Source: Gammaproteobacteria bacterium (GTDB lineage Bacteria; Pseudomonadota; Gammaproteobacteria; GCA-001735895). From it: a DNA stretch of 64,000 nucleotides. A program made the translations under genes and the position numbers. Shown piece after piece: positions 1-9,339 of this stretch (position 1 is its first letter; the number at the start of each line of letters is the position of its first letter). Location: assembly GCA_026989015.1 (NCBI GenBank), contig JALSKD010000088.1:1-64000 (forward strand), in the 5' to 3' direction. The notes under the pieces are model-generated. The model saw nothing but the letters and a program-made list of their open reading frames with translations, had not been told where the DNA came from and ran no database searches.

Positions 1-302
1 CGAACCCCGGGGTTCGACCGCATCGCCGGGAGCGATGCGGAATGAGCGCAGCGAGCCCGCAGGGCGCGGCGCAGGGAAGCGCCGCGTCCATCCCTCGCCC
101 TCCGCCATCAACAGGCCCGGACAGATCGACTGTCTGGGCCTTTTCGTTTCCGCAATCGGTGATTCGCGAGGGAGTCGAACCCCGGGGTTCGACCGCATCG
201 CCGGGAGCGATGCGGAATGAGCGCAGCGAGCCCGCAGGGCGCGGCGCAGGGAAGCGCCGCGTCCATCCCTCGCCCTCCGCCATCAACAGGCCCGGACAGA
301 TC
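1..302. repeat. Two perfect 127-bp copies (1-127 and 176-302) of a hairpin-rich repeat, 175-bp period
   Basis: Direct comparison of 1-127 with 176-302 shows no mismatch; contains gcatcgccgggagcgatgc and gcgcggcgcagggaagcgccgcg hairpins and ends ...ccctcgccctccgcca. Confidence 0.9.
111..146 (+). terminator. Rho-independent terminator
   Basis: aGGCCCGGACAGatcgaCTGTCTGGGCCttttcg: long stem plus T run; the stem's 3' arm is absent after the second repeat copy. Confidence 0.8.
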
Positions 303-391
303 TTCTGCACGCTGTTTTTCATGGCTCAAGGCCGTGATGTCAACTGTTCCGTGGTAGCATGACCCAGAGAGACAGTCGAGAGGGCGTTAGC

Positions 392-691
392 ATGAGTATT
401 GAAAGGGCAGGTGAACCTGAAATCGAGGCGTTTCTGAGTGCATCACCCGGCTGGTCACGGGTGGAAGGCAAGCTGTACCGTGAATACCACTTCACCGATT
501 TCGTGCAGGCTTTCGGTTTCATGACCCAGGCGGCTCTTGAAATCGAGAAACAGAACCATCACCCCGAATGGTGCAACGCCTATCGCACGGTGGTGGTGTA
601 CCTGAGTACCCATGAGGCCGATGGCATCAGCAAACGCGATTTTGCCCTGGCGCGAACGATGGATGAGCTGGCCGACCGGTTGGGTGCCTGA
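392..691 (+). CDS. phhB: 4a-hydroxytetrahydrobiopterin (pterin-4a-carbinolamine) dehydratase
   Basis: Small ORF with FxxAxxFMTxxAxxxEKxNHHPEWxNxYxxVxVxLxTHxxxGxxxxDxxLA signature of the PCD family; likely start at internal Met at 392. Confidence 0.9.
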   Translation: MSIERAGEPEIEAFLSASPGWSRVEGKLYREYHFTDFVQAFGFMTQAALEIEKQNHHPEWCNAYRTVVVYLSTHEADGISKRDFALARTMDELADRLGA

Positions 692-694
692 CCC

Positions 695-1147
695 TCAGTC
701 TTCTTCAACCTCGGTACGGCAGATGTAGAGGTCGCAGGGTGCGTGCTTGGTCAGGTGTTTGCTGACCGAGCCGAATACATGCCGCGGTTGTCCCAGGACG
801 ATGATTTCAGCGCCCAACTCCTCGGCACGGCGCTTGATGCCTTCGGTGGGGATATCCACGAAGACCTCGATCAGCTGTTCATCGACGCCGGGCAGTCGTT
901 CGGTGATCTCCTTGCGGGCCGATTCCACGGCGGCCTTCTGCAGTTCCTCCAGGGCGTCCAGTTCGATGGTGCCCAGCCCCATGTCGTTGGTCAACGGCAA
1001 CACGAATTCGGCTTCGTCGATGACATGGATGATGCGCACATCCATGCCCAGTGCGTCGGCGAGCGCGCCGGCCTGCAGGGAAATGTCCTCCATGCGGTGG
1101 GGTTTCAGGTCGATGGCGGCAATGATGACGGGTTTCTGTTCTGACAT
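695..1147 (-). CDS. Universal stress protein (UspA family)
   Basis: VIIAAIDLKPH... and EELGAEIIVLGQPRHV...GSVSKHLTKHAPCDLYICR pattern; start at MSEQKP. Confidence 0.8.
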   Translation of the reverse strand: MSEQKPVIIAAIDLKPHRMEDISLQAGALADALGMDVRIIHVIDEAEFVLPLTNDMGLGTIELDALEELQKAAVESARKEITERLPGVDEQLIEVFVDIPTEGIKRRAEELGAEIIVLGQPRHVFGSVSKHLTKHAPCDLYICRTEVEED

Positions 1148-1278
1148 GGCATGGGTCCTCGGGTAGTATGACGGAAAGCCCATGTGAACCGGGGGCTTCC
1201 GCGGACAATATGAGCGGGCTGGGCCGGTAAATCAAGCCTTGAAAACTCCGCACCTGCACCCACTCAGGAGACCATGAC

Positions 1279-3225
1279 ATGAACCCCTCGCCGAGGAACG
1301 GAAAAATGAGCAAGAATGATTTCGGTCTCAACAAGAAAAGTGAACCCCAACTCGAGATCAACAAGCCGCCGGAAGCGCCGCGCAGCCTTTGGCAGAGGCC
1401 GGATTTCAACCTGTTCCTGTACATCCTGTTCATCCTGATCTCGCTGTATGTCTGGCGTGGCATGGCCGAGAACAATCCCCAGCACCTGGCCTGGAGCGAA
1501 TTTCTCGACAAGCTGAATACGGACCAGGTCAGCGAGGTCTATGTCACCGACAAATTCATCCTCGGCACCCTGAAGGAGACGGACCCACGCAGCGGCAAGC
1601 CGGTGCGGATCATCACCGTTCCGCTCAAGGATTCCGAGCTCAGCCGCCTGCTCGAGGAGCACAAGGTAAAGGTGGCGGTGAAACCGCCGGGCAGTGACTG
1701 GCTTTCCAATTTCATTTTCAACTGGGTGCTGCCTTTCGGACTGCTGTTCCTGATCTGGGGCTGGGTGATGAAGCGCATGGGCGGTGGAGGGCCGGGGGCC
1801 GGCTTTCTCAATATCGGCAACAAGGTGCACATCTATGCCGAGGGTGATGTCAAGGAGACCTTCGACGATGTCGCCGGCCAGGACGAGGCCAAGCAGGAGC
1901 TGAAGGAGGTCATCGATTTCCTCAAGGATCCGACCCGCATTCAGAAGATCGGCGCTCACATGCCCAAGGGCGTGCTGCTGGTGGGGCCGCCCGGAACCGG
2001 CAAGACCCTGCTGGCGCGCGCGGTGGCGGGGGAAGCCGGGGTGCCGTTCTTCAACATCTCCGGTTCCGAGTTCATTGAAATGTTCGTCGGCGTCGGCGCG
2101 GCACGGGTACGCGACCTGTTCGAGCAGGCACGGCAGAAGGCGCCCTGCATCATTTTCATCGACGAGCTGGACGCCATTGGCCGTCAGCGAGGTGGCCCAA
2201 TGGTGATGGGCGGACATGACGAGCGTGAACAGACCCTCAACCAGCTTCTGACCGAGATGGACGGTTTCGATCCCTCCAGCGGCGTGGTCGTCATGGGTGC
2301 CACCAACCGCCCCGAGATTCTCGACAAGGCGTTGCTGAGACCGGGCCGCTTCGACCGTCAGATCGTCGTCGACAAGCCGGATCTGGAAGCCCGTGAGGCG
2401 ATTCTGAAACTCCATACCCGCCGCATGCACCTGGCGGAGGATGTGGATCTGCATGTGGTGGCGTTGCGTACACCCGGGATGGTGGGTGCGGATCTGGCCA
2501 ATATTGCCAACGAGGCGGCGATCATGGCCTTGCGGCACCAGCGGGAAGTGGTGACCATGGAGGATTTCGAGCAGGCCATCGACCGCGTCATTGCCGGGCC
2601 GGAGAAGAAATCGCGTGCCCTGGGAGAGGAGGAAAAGCGCCGGGTGGCGATCCACGAATCGGGGCATACCCTGGTGGCGAAGACCGTACCGACGGCCGAA
2701 CCGGTGCACAAGGTCTCGATCATTCCGAGGGGCGTGGCGGCCCTGGGCTATACCCTGCAACTGCCGGTGCAGGAGAAGTTTCTGTCCACCGAGGAAGAAC
2801 TGAAGGATCAGATCGCCATCCTGCTGGGCGGGCGGGTTGCCGAGGAACTGGGGCTCGGCAGCATCTCCAGCGGTGCCGCCAACGATCTGGAGCGAGCCAC
2901 CGAAATCGCCCGTGGCATGATCACCCAGCTCGGCATGAGCCGCCGTCTGGGACCACTGACCTGGGGGCGGCGCCAGCAATTGCAGTTCCTTGAAGGGCAG
3001 GGGGTCACGGAGGAACGCAACTACAGTGAGCAAACGGCCGAGGCAATCGATGCCGAGGTCCGCGAAATCGTCGAAGAACAACACAAACGCGTCACCGACA
3101 TCCTCACCCACCGCCGCGCCGTGCTCGATGCCTTGTCGCGGCACCTGCTGGAGAAGGAAGTCATCTCCGGTGAAGAGGTGGATGCGGTGATCGCCGAGGT
3201 CGAGGGCGGGCAGGACGACGGCTGA
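1279..3225 (+). CDS. ftsH: FtsH-like ATP-dependent membrane zinc metalloprotease
   Basis: Two N-terminal TM segments, Walker A GPPGTGKT, Walker [20 protein letters not shown] zinc motif. Confidence 0.93.
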   Translation: MNPSPRNGKMSKNDFGLNKKSEPQLEINKPPEAPRSLWQRPDFNLFLYILFILISLYVWRGMAENNPQHLAWSEFLDKLNTDQVSEVYVTDKFILGTLKETDPRSGKPVRIITVPLKDSELSRLLEEHKVKVAVKPPGSDWLSNFIFNWVLPFGLLFLIWGWVMKRMGGGGPGAGFLNIGNKVHIYAEGDVKETFDDVAGQDEAKQELKEVIDFLKDPTRIQKIGAHMPKGVLLVGPPGTGKTLLARAVAGEAGVPFFNISGSEFIEMFVGVGAARVRDLFEQARQKAPCIIFIDELDAIGRQRGGPMVMGGHDEREQTLNQLLTEMDGFDPSSGVVVMGATNRPEILDKALLRPGRFDRQIVVDKPDLEAREAILKLHTRRMHLAEDVDLHVVALRTPGMVGADLANIANEAAIMALRHQREVVTMEDFEQAIDRVIAGPEKKSRALGEEEKRRVAIHESGHTLVAKTVPTAEPVHKVSIIPRGVAALGYTLQLPVQEKFLSTEEELKDQIAILLGGRVAEELGLGSISSGAANDLERATEIARGMITQLGMSRRLGPLTWGRRQQLQFLEGQGVTEERNYSEQTAEAIDAEVREIVEEQHKRVTDILTHRRAVLDALSRHLLEKEVISGEEVDAVIAEVEGGQDDG

Positions 3226-3271
3226 GCCGTTCCTGCCACGCCGCTTTGCCGGTCAAACGGGCGTTCCGTCC

Positions 3272-4687
3272 ATGGACCTGTCGTCGCTGAACATCGGTAC
3301 TGTCCACCTGGGATTGCTGTGGCCGCTGCTGATCCAGCTCGGTACCGCACTGATGGTGCTGCTGGCCGTGTTGCTGGTGGCGCAGATCCTGCGCAGTCGC
3401 CGGGTGCCGGCAGCCACCCTGGGGTGGGTGCTGACCATCATCTTCGTACCGTTCATCGGCATTCCTCTGTATCTGCTGATTGGCGAACGCAAGCTGCAAT
3501 CGAAGATCCGCCGCATCACGCGGATCGAGATGCCCAACCCTTCCTGCAGCTACGATCACGAGTTGCACTACCTGCTGGTATCCCTGGGTATCCCCAGCTC
3601 CAGTACCGGCAATGATGTGCACTTTCACCGGGACGCGGAAGCCGCCCATCAGGATCTTTGGGCGCGCCTCGAACAGGCTGCGGTCAGCATTGATATCGAA
3701 GTCTTCATTCTTCGACCCGATGATCTGGGAACCCGAATCATCGAGTTGCTTGAGCGCAAGGCCCGCGAAGGCGTCACCGTGCGGCTGCTGGTGGACGATG
3801 TGGGATCCTTCGAACTCACCCGTCGGCGTTTGCGCGGGCTGACCCGGGCCGGCGGGCAAGTGGCCCGCTTCATGCCGGTCATCGCCAGCCCGTTGCGCAG
3901 CCGCCACAACCTGCGTGACCACCGCAAGATCGTGATCGTTGACAAGCAATGGGTGTGGAGCGGCGGCCGCAACCTAGCCGACGAGTACCTCAAGCCGGAA
4001 ACGGAAACCGGCTGGATCGACCTCAGTTTCAGCCAGAGTGGCGGGGCGGTATCCGTCTACCAGTCGGTGTTCGAGTCGGACTGGCATTTCGCCTGCGAAA
4101 CCGATGCGCTGATCCGGGTGCCGGTGCCGCCTTCCTCGGATGATGATCAGGGCCGGGTACAGGTCTTGCCTTCGGGCCCGGATGTGGCCGATGACCCGAT
4201 CCATGCCGCGCTGCTCAGCGCCTGTTACAACGCCAGGGAACGCATACGGATCGTCACCCCCTATTTTATCCCTGATGACGGCTTGCAGCAGGCCTTGAAG
4301 CTGGCGGCCCTGCGCGGCGTGCGGGTGGAACTGCTGCTGCCCGAGCGCTGCGACCACCGCATTGCCGATATCGCCCGTGATCGCTACCTGCGTGAACTGC
4401 ACGACGCGGGGGTGCGCATCTGGCTGCTGCCGGAACTGATGGTGCATGCCAAGCTGATGATCTTCGACGAAGATGTGGCGCTGTGCGGTTCCGCCAATCT
4501 CGATATCCGCAGCCTGTTCCTCAATTTCGAGGTCATGAGCGTCTTCTACAGCCCTGATGAATTGCGCTGGCTGACCGAGTGGTTCGAGCGCTGGCGTATC
4601 GAATGTCATCCCCATCACCCGCGTGGCGCGGGCATACTGCGAGAGATTCTCGAAGGGCTGGTTCTGCTGCTGGCCTATCAGTTGTAA
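3272..4687 (+). CDS. cls: Cardiolipin synthase (phospholipase D superfamily)
   Basis: N-terminal TM pair and two HKD motifs (HRNLRDHRKIVIVD; VHAKLMIFDEDVALCGSANLDIRS). Confidence 0.9.
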   Translation: MDLSSLNIGTVHLGLLWPLLIQLGTALMVLLAVLLVAQILRSRRVPAATLGWVLTIIFVPFIGIPLYLLIGERKLQSKIRRITRIEMPNPSCSYDHELHYLLVSLGIPSSSTGNDVHFHRDAEAAHQDLWARLEQAAVSIDIEVFILRPDDLGTRIIELLERKAREGVTVRLLVDDVGSFELTRRRLRGLTRAGGQVARFMPVIASPLRSRHNLRDHRKIVIVDKQWVWSGGRNLADEYLKPETETGWIDLSFSQSGGAVSVYQSVFESDWHFACETDALIRVPVPPSSDDDQGRVQVLPSGPDVADDPIHAALLSACYNARERIRIVTPYFIPDDGLQQALKLAALRGVRVELLLPERCDHRIADIARDRYLRELHDAGVRIWLLPELMVHAKLMIFDEDVALCGSANLDIRSLFLNFEVMSVFYSPDELRWLTEWFERWRIECHPHHPRGAGILREILEGLVLLLAYQL

Positions 4688-4764
4688 GCCCGGATGTGAC
4701 TTTACTCCCCCCGGAGCCTGAACGATAATGGCCGACCCCCTCGTGGAGTATTGACCGGGCAATC

Positions 4765-6177
4765 ATGGCTGAAAACACCGAAAAGAGTGGCTTCCGCTGG
4801 AGCAGCCAGACCAGTCTGGTCGTTGTCTCCGCAGGCGCCACCCTCAGCCTCAAGGATTTCCTCACCTTTCCGGTCATGGCGGCGGAAAACGGCGGCGGGG
4901 CCTTCATTGCCATGTATGCCGTGTTCCTGTTTCTTCTGGGCCTGCCGCTGCTGATGAGCGAATTCCTGCTTGGCCGTCTGGCGCGGGGCAATGTGGTCGA
5001 TGCGCTGGACCGGCAGGCGAAGGAGCAGGGCGCGTCGGTCTTCTGGAAACTGGTCGGCTGGATGTCACTGCTCGCCGCATTGCTGTTGCTGGCGTCCTAC
5101 AGCGTGGTCTCCGGCTGGTCCCTGTCCTATGTATTCAAGACGGCCTTCGGTATCTACGAGGGCGCGACCCTGGATGGCGCCAATGCGTTGTTTCGCGCCT
5201 TCCGCTCCGATACCGAGGCCATGATGCTGTGGCACACATTGTTCATCGTGTTGCTGGTGATGATCTCCGCGCGACCCCTGAAACAGGGCCTGGAAGCGAT
5301 TATGCGCCTGCTGGTGCCGCTGATGACACTGTTGCTGGTGGTCGGCGTGCTCTACGGCGCACTGTCCCAGGGCATGAACGAAAGTATCAGCTACATCCTC
5401 TATCCGGATCTGTCGCGCGTTGATTCCGGTACCCCGCTGCTGGCTCTGGAACGGGCCTTTTTCACGCTGCTGCTGGGCCTTGGGGTGATGGTCATCTACG
5501 GCAGCTATGCCGATGAAACCGTCTCCATCGGCTATGCCTCCTTTCTGGTGATTTTGATCGACCTGCTGTTTTCCATCGTCACCGGGCTGGCCATCAACGC
5601 GCTGGTCTTCTCAGTGGACATGGAGCCGGTGCTGGACGATGAACTGGCTTTCCGCGTGCTGCCGGTAGTCTTTGGCTCCATGCCCATGGGGCATATTTTC
5701 GGTGCGTTGTTTTACCTGTTTCTCGCCCTGGCCGCCATCACCACGGCAGTTGCGCTGATGGAGTCCCTGATCAGTTGCTTCTGCGCGCGCTATGGTGACA
5801 ACCGTCTGCGTGCCGCCACCCAGCTCGGCATCATCGTCTGGCTGGTGGGCCTGGGCAGTATCTTTTCCTACAGCCTGTGGCCGGAGGAAGGCATCACCCT
5901 GGCGGTGTACTACGCCAATGAAGCCCACCGCCTGGTCAACAATGCCGGTTTCAACGACATCATCGTCTACCTGGCCAGCCAGGTGTTGCAGCCGCTGGCG
6001 GCTCTGCTGCTGGCCTTGTTCGTTGGATGGAAGCTGCCGCGTGCAGTGACTCACAACGCCCTTGCCCTGCGCAGCCGAAAACTCTTCGAAGTGTGGAATT
6101 TCGCCATCCGCTATATCGTGCCCGCCCTGTTGCTGGTCGTCTTTCTGACCACTCTTGGAATCCTCGACCTCTCATGA
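4765..6177 (+). CDS. Neurotransmitter:sodium symporter (NSS/SNF) family transporter, divergent TM1
   Basis: Multi-TM; [13 protein letters not shown] TM1 motif and overall NSS-like architecture. Confidence 0.85.
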   Translation: [470 protein letters not shown]

Positions 6178-6620
6178 CCACGATTCACCGCAGTGCCCTG
6201 ATGCCGTACAGCACCGAGCAGATGTACGAGGTGGTGACCGATATCGAGCGCTACCCGGAGTTTCTGCCCTGGTGTTCCGATGCGAGTATCCTCGAACAGC
6301 AGGGCAATGACCTGAAGGCTTCGGTCCACATGAAGAAAGGCCGGCTCAATCACAGCTTTACCACACAGAACCGCCTGTTGCCGGGCCGTGGCGTGCACAT
6401 GGAGTTGGTGGATGGCCCGTTTCGCAAGCTGGAAGGCGACTGGACACTGACCCCAATGGCCGGAGGCAAAGGCTGCAAGATCGAGCTCGATCTGGAGTTC
6501 GAATTCTCCAGCGGGCTGATGAGCATGCTGATCGGGCCGATCTTCACACAAATTGCCAATTCCCTGGTCGATGCCTTCTGCCAGCGTGCTCACAGGCTTT
6601 ACCGCGAGGCGACACCGTGA
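6174..6620 (+). CDS. ratA: RatA/Coq10-like START-domain protein
   Basis: MPYSTEQMYEVVTDIERYPEFLPWC signature; ATGA overlap with preceding gene; followed by rnfH. Confidence 0.88.
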   Translation: MTTIHRSALMPYSTEQMYEVVTDIERYPEFLPWCSDASILEQQGNDLKASVHMKKGRLNHSFTTQNRLLPGRGVHMELVDGPFRKLEGDWTLTPMAGGKGCKIELDLEFEFSSGLMSMLIGPIFTQIANSLVDAFCQRAHRLYREATP

Positions 6621-6937
6621 GCGAAGAGCGCATACCCATAGAAATCGCCTATGCCACGCCGCGCAAACAGTTGATCCTCGAATTGGAGGTTGAGCCGGGC
6701 ACCGAACCGCGTGAGGCAGTAATGCAAAGCGATATCGAGCGCCACTTCCCGGATCTGGACAAGGCACACGCGGATCTGGCGATCTGGGGCAAGGTCGTGC
6801 GTCCGGGCCAGCAACTCCAGCCGGGTGACCGTATCGAGATCCTGCGCCCGCTGATTGCCGATCCCAAAGAAGTGCGCAAGCGCCGCGCCGCCGAGGGCAA
6901 GAAGATGAAGAAGGGCGGCGGAAGTGCGGAAAACTGA
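6617..6937 (+). CDS. rnfH: RnfH family (UPF0125) protein
   Basis: IEIAYATPxKQ...VWGKxVxPxxxLxxGDRIEIxRPLxADPKExRKxRA signature. Confidence 0.9.
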   Translation: MSEERIPIEIAYATPRKQLILELEVEPGTEPREAVMQSDIERHFPDLDKAHADLAIWGKVVRPGQQLQPGDRIEILRPLIADPKEVRKRRAAEGKKMKKGGGSAEN

Positions 6938-6975
6938 TGCGCCGAGCGAGTACAGAATACGCTTCAAAATGAGAC

Positions 6976-7005
6976 AGCCCGGTCGGAACCGACCGGGCTT
7001 TTCCT
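6976..7005 (+). terminator. Rho-independent terminator after rnfH
   Basis: AGCCCGGTCGGaacCGACCGGGCTtttcc. Confidence 0.85.
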
Positions 7006-7015
7006 CGCCTGATTG

Positions 7016-8302
7016 CTATTTCGAACCCATGATGAACTCCGGTGCCAGTAGGCTGGCAGCCAGGAAGTAACCGTCCTGGTCATCGATCAGGGCGTTGTAG
7101 ATTTTTGAGGGGTTGCTTAAAGCGCCCTGGAAGACACAGGTCATCCCTGGCAACGGTGCTTGAAGGTAACTTCCAGGATTGGAGGAATCCTCGTAGCAGA
7201 AGGTGTCGTAGAGGGCATCCATGTTGCCGATGGTGGTCTGCCCAGTGGTCGAGCAATTGGTCGGATTGCCATAATTGCAGTTCATCGGAGTCATTTCAAC
7301 GGCATCATTCGTCTTCAATACGACCTCGTAGAAGGGGGAATCACCCGTAGTTGTGTTGAACAGTGTAGCCAAATTGATGCTGGTGACATTGGGTGCCGCG
7401 AAAACTGAATAAGTCTGATCTGTGGCGGGGGTAGCCGTCACCGCTGAGGGTGACTCCAGCGTGGTTTCAAGGCCTACCCCGAAACCCGAACCGTCGGCGT
7501 AATCCACCACCAGCCCAGTCCGGCTGACGCCAAGCTTGATCATGAAGCGGTAATAGCCACTCGTTATTAGGGTCGAAGTGGGGTTGCTGTCATACCCGGC
7601 GGCAACGAAATCAAAGTTGGCACAACTGCCGTTGTTCACAGCAGTCGCAATGTTTAAGTCCACTGAGGAAGACACCGCATTCAGGTAGGTGCCGTATGCG
7701 CTGGCTCGCCAACAACCGGTTTCGACATTTGTGGTGCCCAGATCACCGTTCAGTGTGGAGTTGGGGGCGGTGTTCAGGTCGTTAACATAATCCGTTACCC
7801 GTTGAGCCTTGAAGCTGTTATCTGAATTGATGCGCAGCACGAAGGCATCCGGACCGGTGCGGTAACTGACATAAAGAAAGTCCTTGCCTTTGATGTCGGC
7901 TTCGACATTCGAGGCGTTGGCGAGACCGGTCACGAAAGCATTGACCGTATTCAAGGGGTTTTGCAGATCCGGTACATTGGGCAGTATGGCGATACCCAGA
8001 TTGTCTGAGAGCATCATCCCCAGTACCTGTGAGCCCCCGGTTGCCTGGTAGAAATCGGTAAGGCCACCGATCTGGGCGATGGAGAGATTTCCGCTGGCAG
8101 TGCCGAAGCGGACGCCGGAGAGTGAGTAGTTGAGGGCGTTGCCGCTGACCGTGAACTGGGCCATATCGCCTACCGACGCGGCCCCGGTATAGGTGGTGAT
8201 GTCGCTTTCATCGGTATCCGGATTGCCGCCGCCGCAACCGGCGAGAAGGCCGATTCCCAGGCTTCCGATCAGTACCATACTCAAATGCAGGTGAGACTTC
8301 AT
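7016..8302 (-). CDS. Hypothetical secreted lipoprotein
   Basis: MKSHLHLSMVLIGSLGIGLLAGCGGG: signal peptide with LLAGC lipobox; Ser/Thr/Asn-rich body, no family recognised. Confidence 0.75.
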   Translation of the reverse strand: MKSHLHLSMVLIGSLGIGLLAGCGGGNPDTDESDITTYTGAASVGDMAQFTVSGNALNYSLSGVRFGTASGNLSIAQIGGLTDFYQATGGSQVLGMMLSDNLGIAILPNVPDLQNPLNTVNAFVTGLANASNVEADIKGKDFLYVSYRTGPDAFVLRINSDNSFKAQRVTDYVNDLNTAPNSTLNGDLGTTNVETGCWRASAYGTYLNAVSSSVDLNIATAVNNGSCANFDFVAAGYDSNPTSTLITSGYYRFMIKLGVSRTGLVVDYADGSGFGVGLETTLESPSAVTATPATDQTYSVFAAPNVTSINLATLFNTTTGDSPFYEVVLKTNDAVEMTPMNCNYGNPTNCSTTGQTTIGNMDALYDTFCYEDSSNPGSYLQAPLPGMTCVFQGALSNPSKIYNALIDDQDGYFLAASLLAPEFIMGSK

Positions 8303-8476
8303 GATTTCCTCCGTCAAAAGCCGTATTGATACGCTCGGGCACGAGGTACGGCTCTGTTCCCATGCCCTGTCATCGAGTATAGGAAGAGAAAGAAAACCTG
8401 TAAGCAGAAATAGTTCACATTCCGTTCGCAGCACAGGCGAAAGGAGTAGAGGACGGCAAGCATGCCGCATAGGCGT

Positions 8477-8803
8477 TCAGTTGCTGACCGCGTCTTCGGT
8501 GAGGCTGCCTTCGATGGAGACCAGGCGGTCGTCCTTGTAACGCAGACGCATGTGGCGTTTCTCTGTCCTGCCGGACTTACCGTTGTAGAGGTAGTGGATG
8601 TAGTCGTCCACATCGGGGTGCCAGGGATCCTGGATTGCGGCTTCGCCGATCAGGAAACGCACTTGCTTGCGGGTCATGCCGATGCGAATCTGTTCCAGCC
8701 TGGCGGTTTCGACGGCATTGCCCTGAGGCACATCCATTCGATATACACAGCCGGGCAGTGGTACAATCAGCAGCGTTGCGAAAATCAGCGATCGGTAGCG
8801 CAT
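8477..8803 (-). CDS. bamE: Outer membrane protein assembly factor BamE (SmpA/OmlA)
   Basis: Lipobox LPGC then VYRMDVPQGN...QIRIGMTRKQVRFLIGEAAIQDPWHPDVDDYIHYLY; divergent from fur. Confidence 0.92.
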   Translation of the reverse strand: MRYRSLIFATLLIVPLPGCVYRMDVPQGNAVETARLEQIRIGMTRKQVRFLIGEAAIQDPWHPDVDDYIHYLYNGKSGRTEKRHMRLRYKDDRLVSIEGSLTEDAVSN

Positions 8804-8906
8804 GGGCGGGTCAGCCTGAAACATTCGGGTGAGGCCGGCAATGATAAGCCCTGCCGGCTGACACGGCAATGCACATCTGCCGATCGCCCAACCCCACCGA
8901 GAACCG

Positions 8907-9332
8907 ATGGAATCATCCGATCTGAAAAAGGCGGGCCTCAAGGTCACGCTGCCCCGAATGAAGATCCTCGACCTGCTGGCCAACAGCCCGGACCGGCACC
9001 TCAAGGCCGAGGATATCTACAAGATGCTGCTCGATGCCGGCGAGGACATCGCGTTGGCAACGGTGTACCGTGTGTTGACCCAGTTCGAGGCGGCCGGTCT
9101 GGTCACGCGGCATCATTTTGACGGCGGTCATGCGGTATTCGAGCTGAACGATGGCGAGCACCACGATCACCTGGTGGACATCCGCACCGGCCGCGTGGTC
9201 GAGTTCTATGACGAGATCATCGAGCAGCGGCAGAAGGAGATCGCCCGCGAGCACGGTTTCACCATCACCGAACACACGATGATTCTCTACGGGCATTTCG
9301 ACGATGAGGGGGACGCCGAGGGGCGCGACTGA
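8907..9332 (+). CDS. fur: Ferric uptake regulator Fur
   Basis: LKKAGLKVTLPRMKILDLL, ALATVYRVLTQFEAAGLV, HHDHL motifs; bamE-fur-recN synteny. Confidence 0.94.
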   Translation: MESSDLKKAGLKVTLPRMKILDLLANSPDRHLKAEDIYKMLLDAGEDIALATVYRVLTQFEAAGLVTRHHFDGGHAVFELNDGEHHDHLVDIRTGRVVEFYDEIIEQRQKEIAREHGFTITEHTMILYGHFDDEGDAEGRD

Positions 9333-9339
9333 ACGCCCT

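Noticed and set aside
1264-3144. 626-aa ORF antisense to the ftsH-like gene
   Set aside because: Composition is a shadow of the GC-rich sense frame; the sense strand encodes a clear FtsH-like protein.
9130-9300. Loss of the Fur CxxC motif as unusual
   Set aside because: Several bona fide Fur proteins (for example in Pseudomonas) also lack it; not remarkable.
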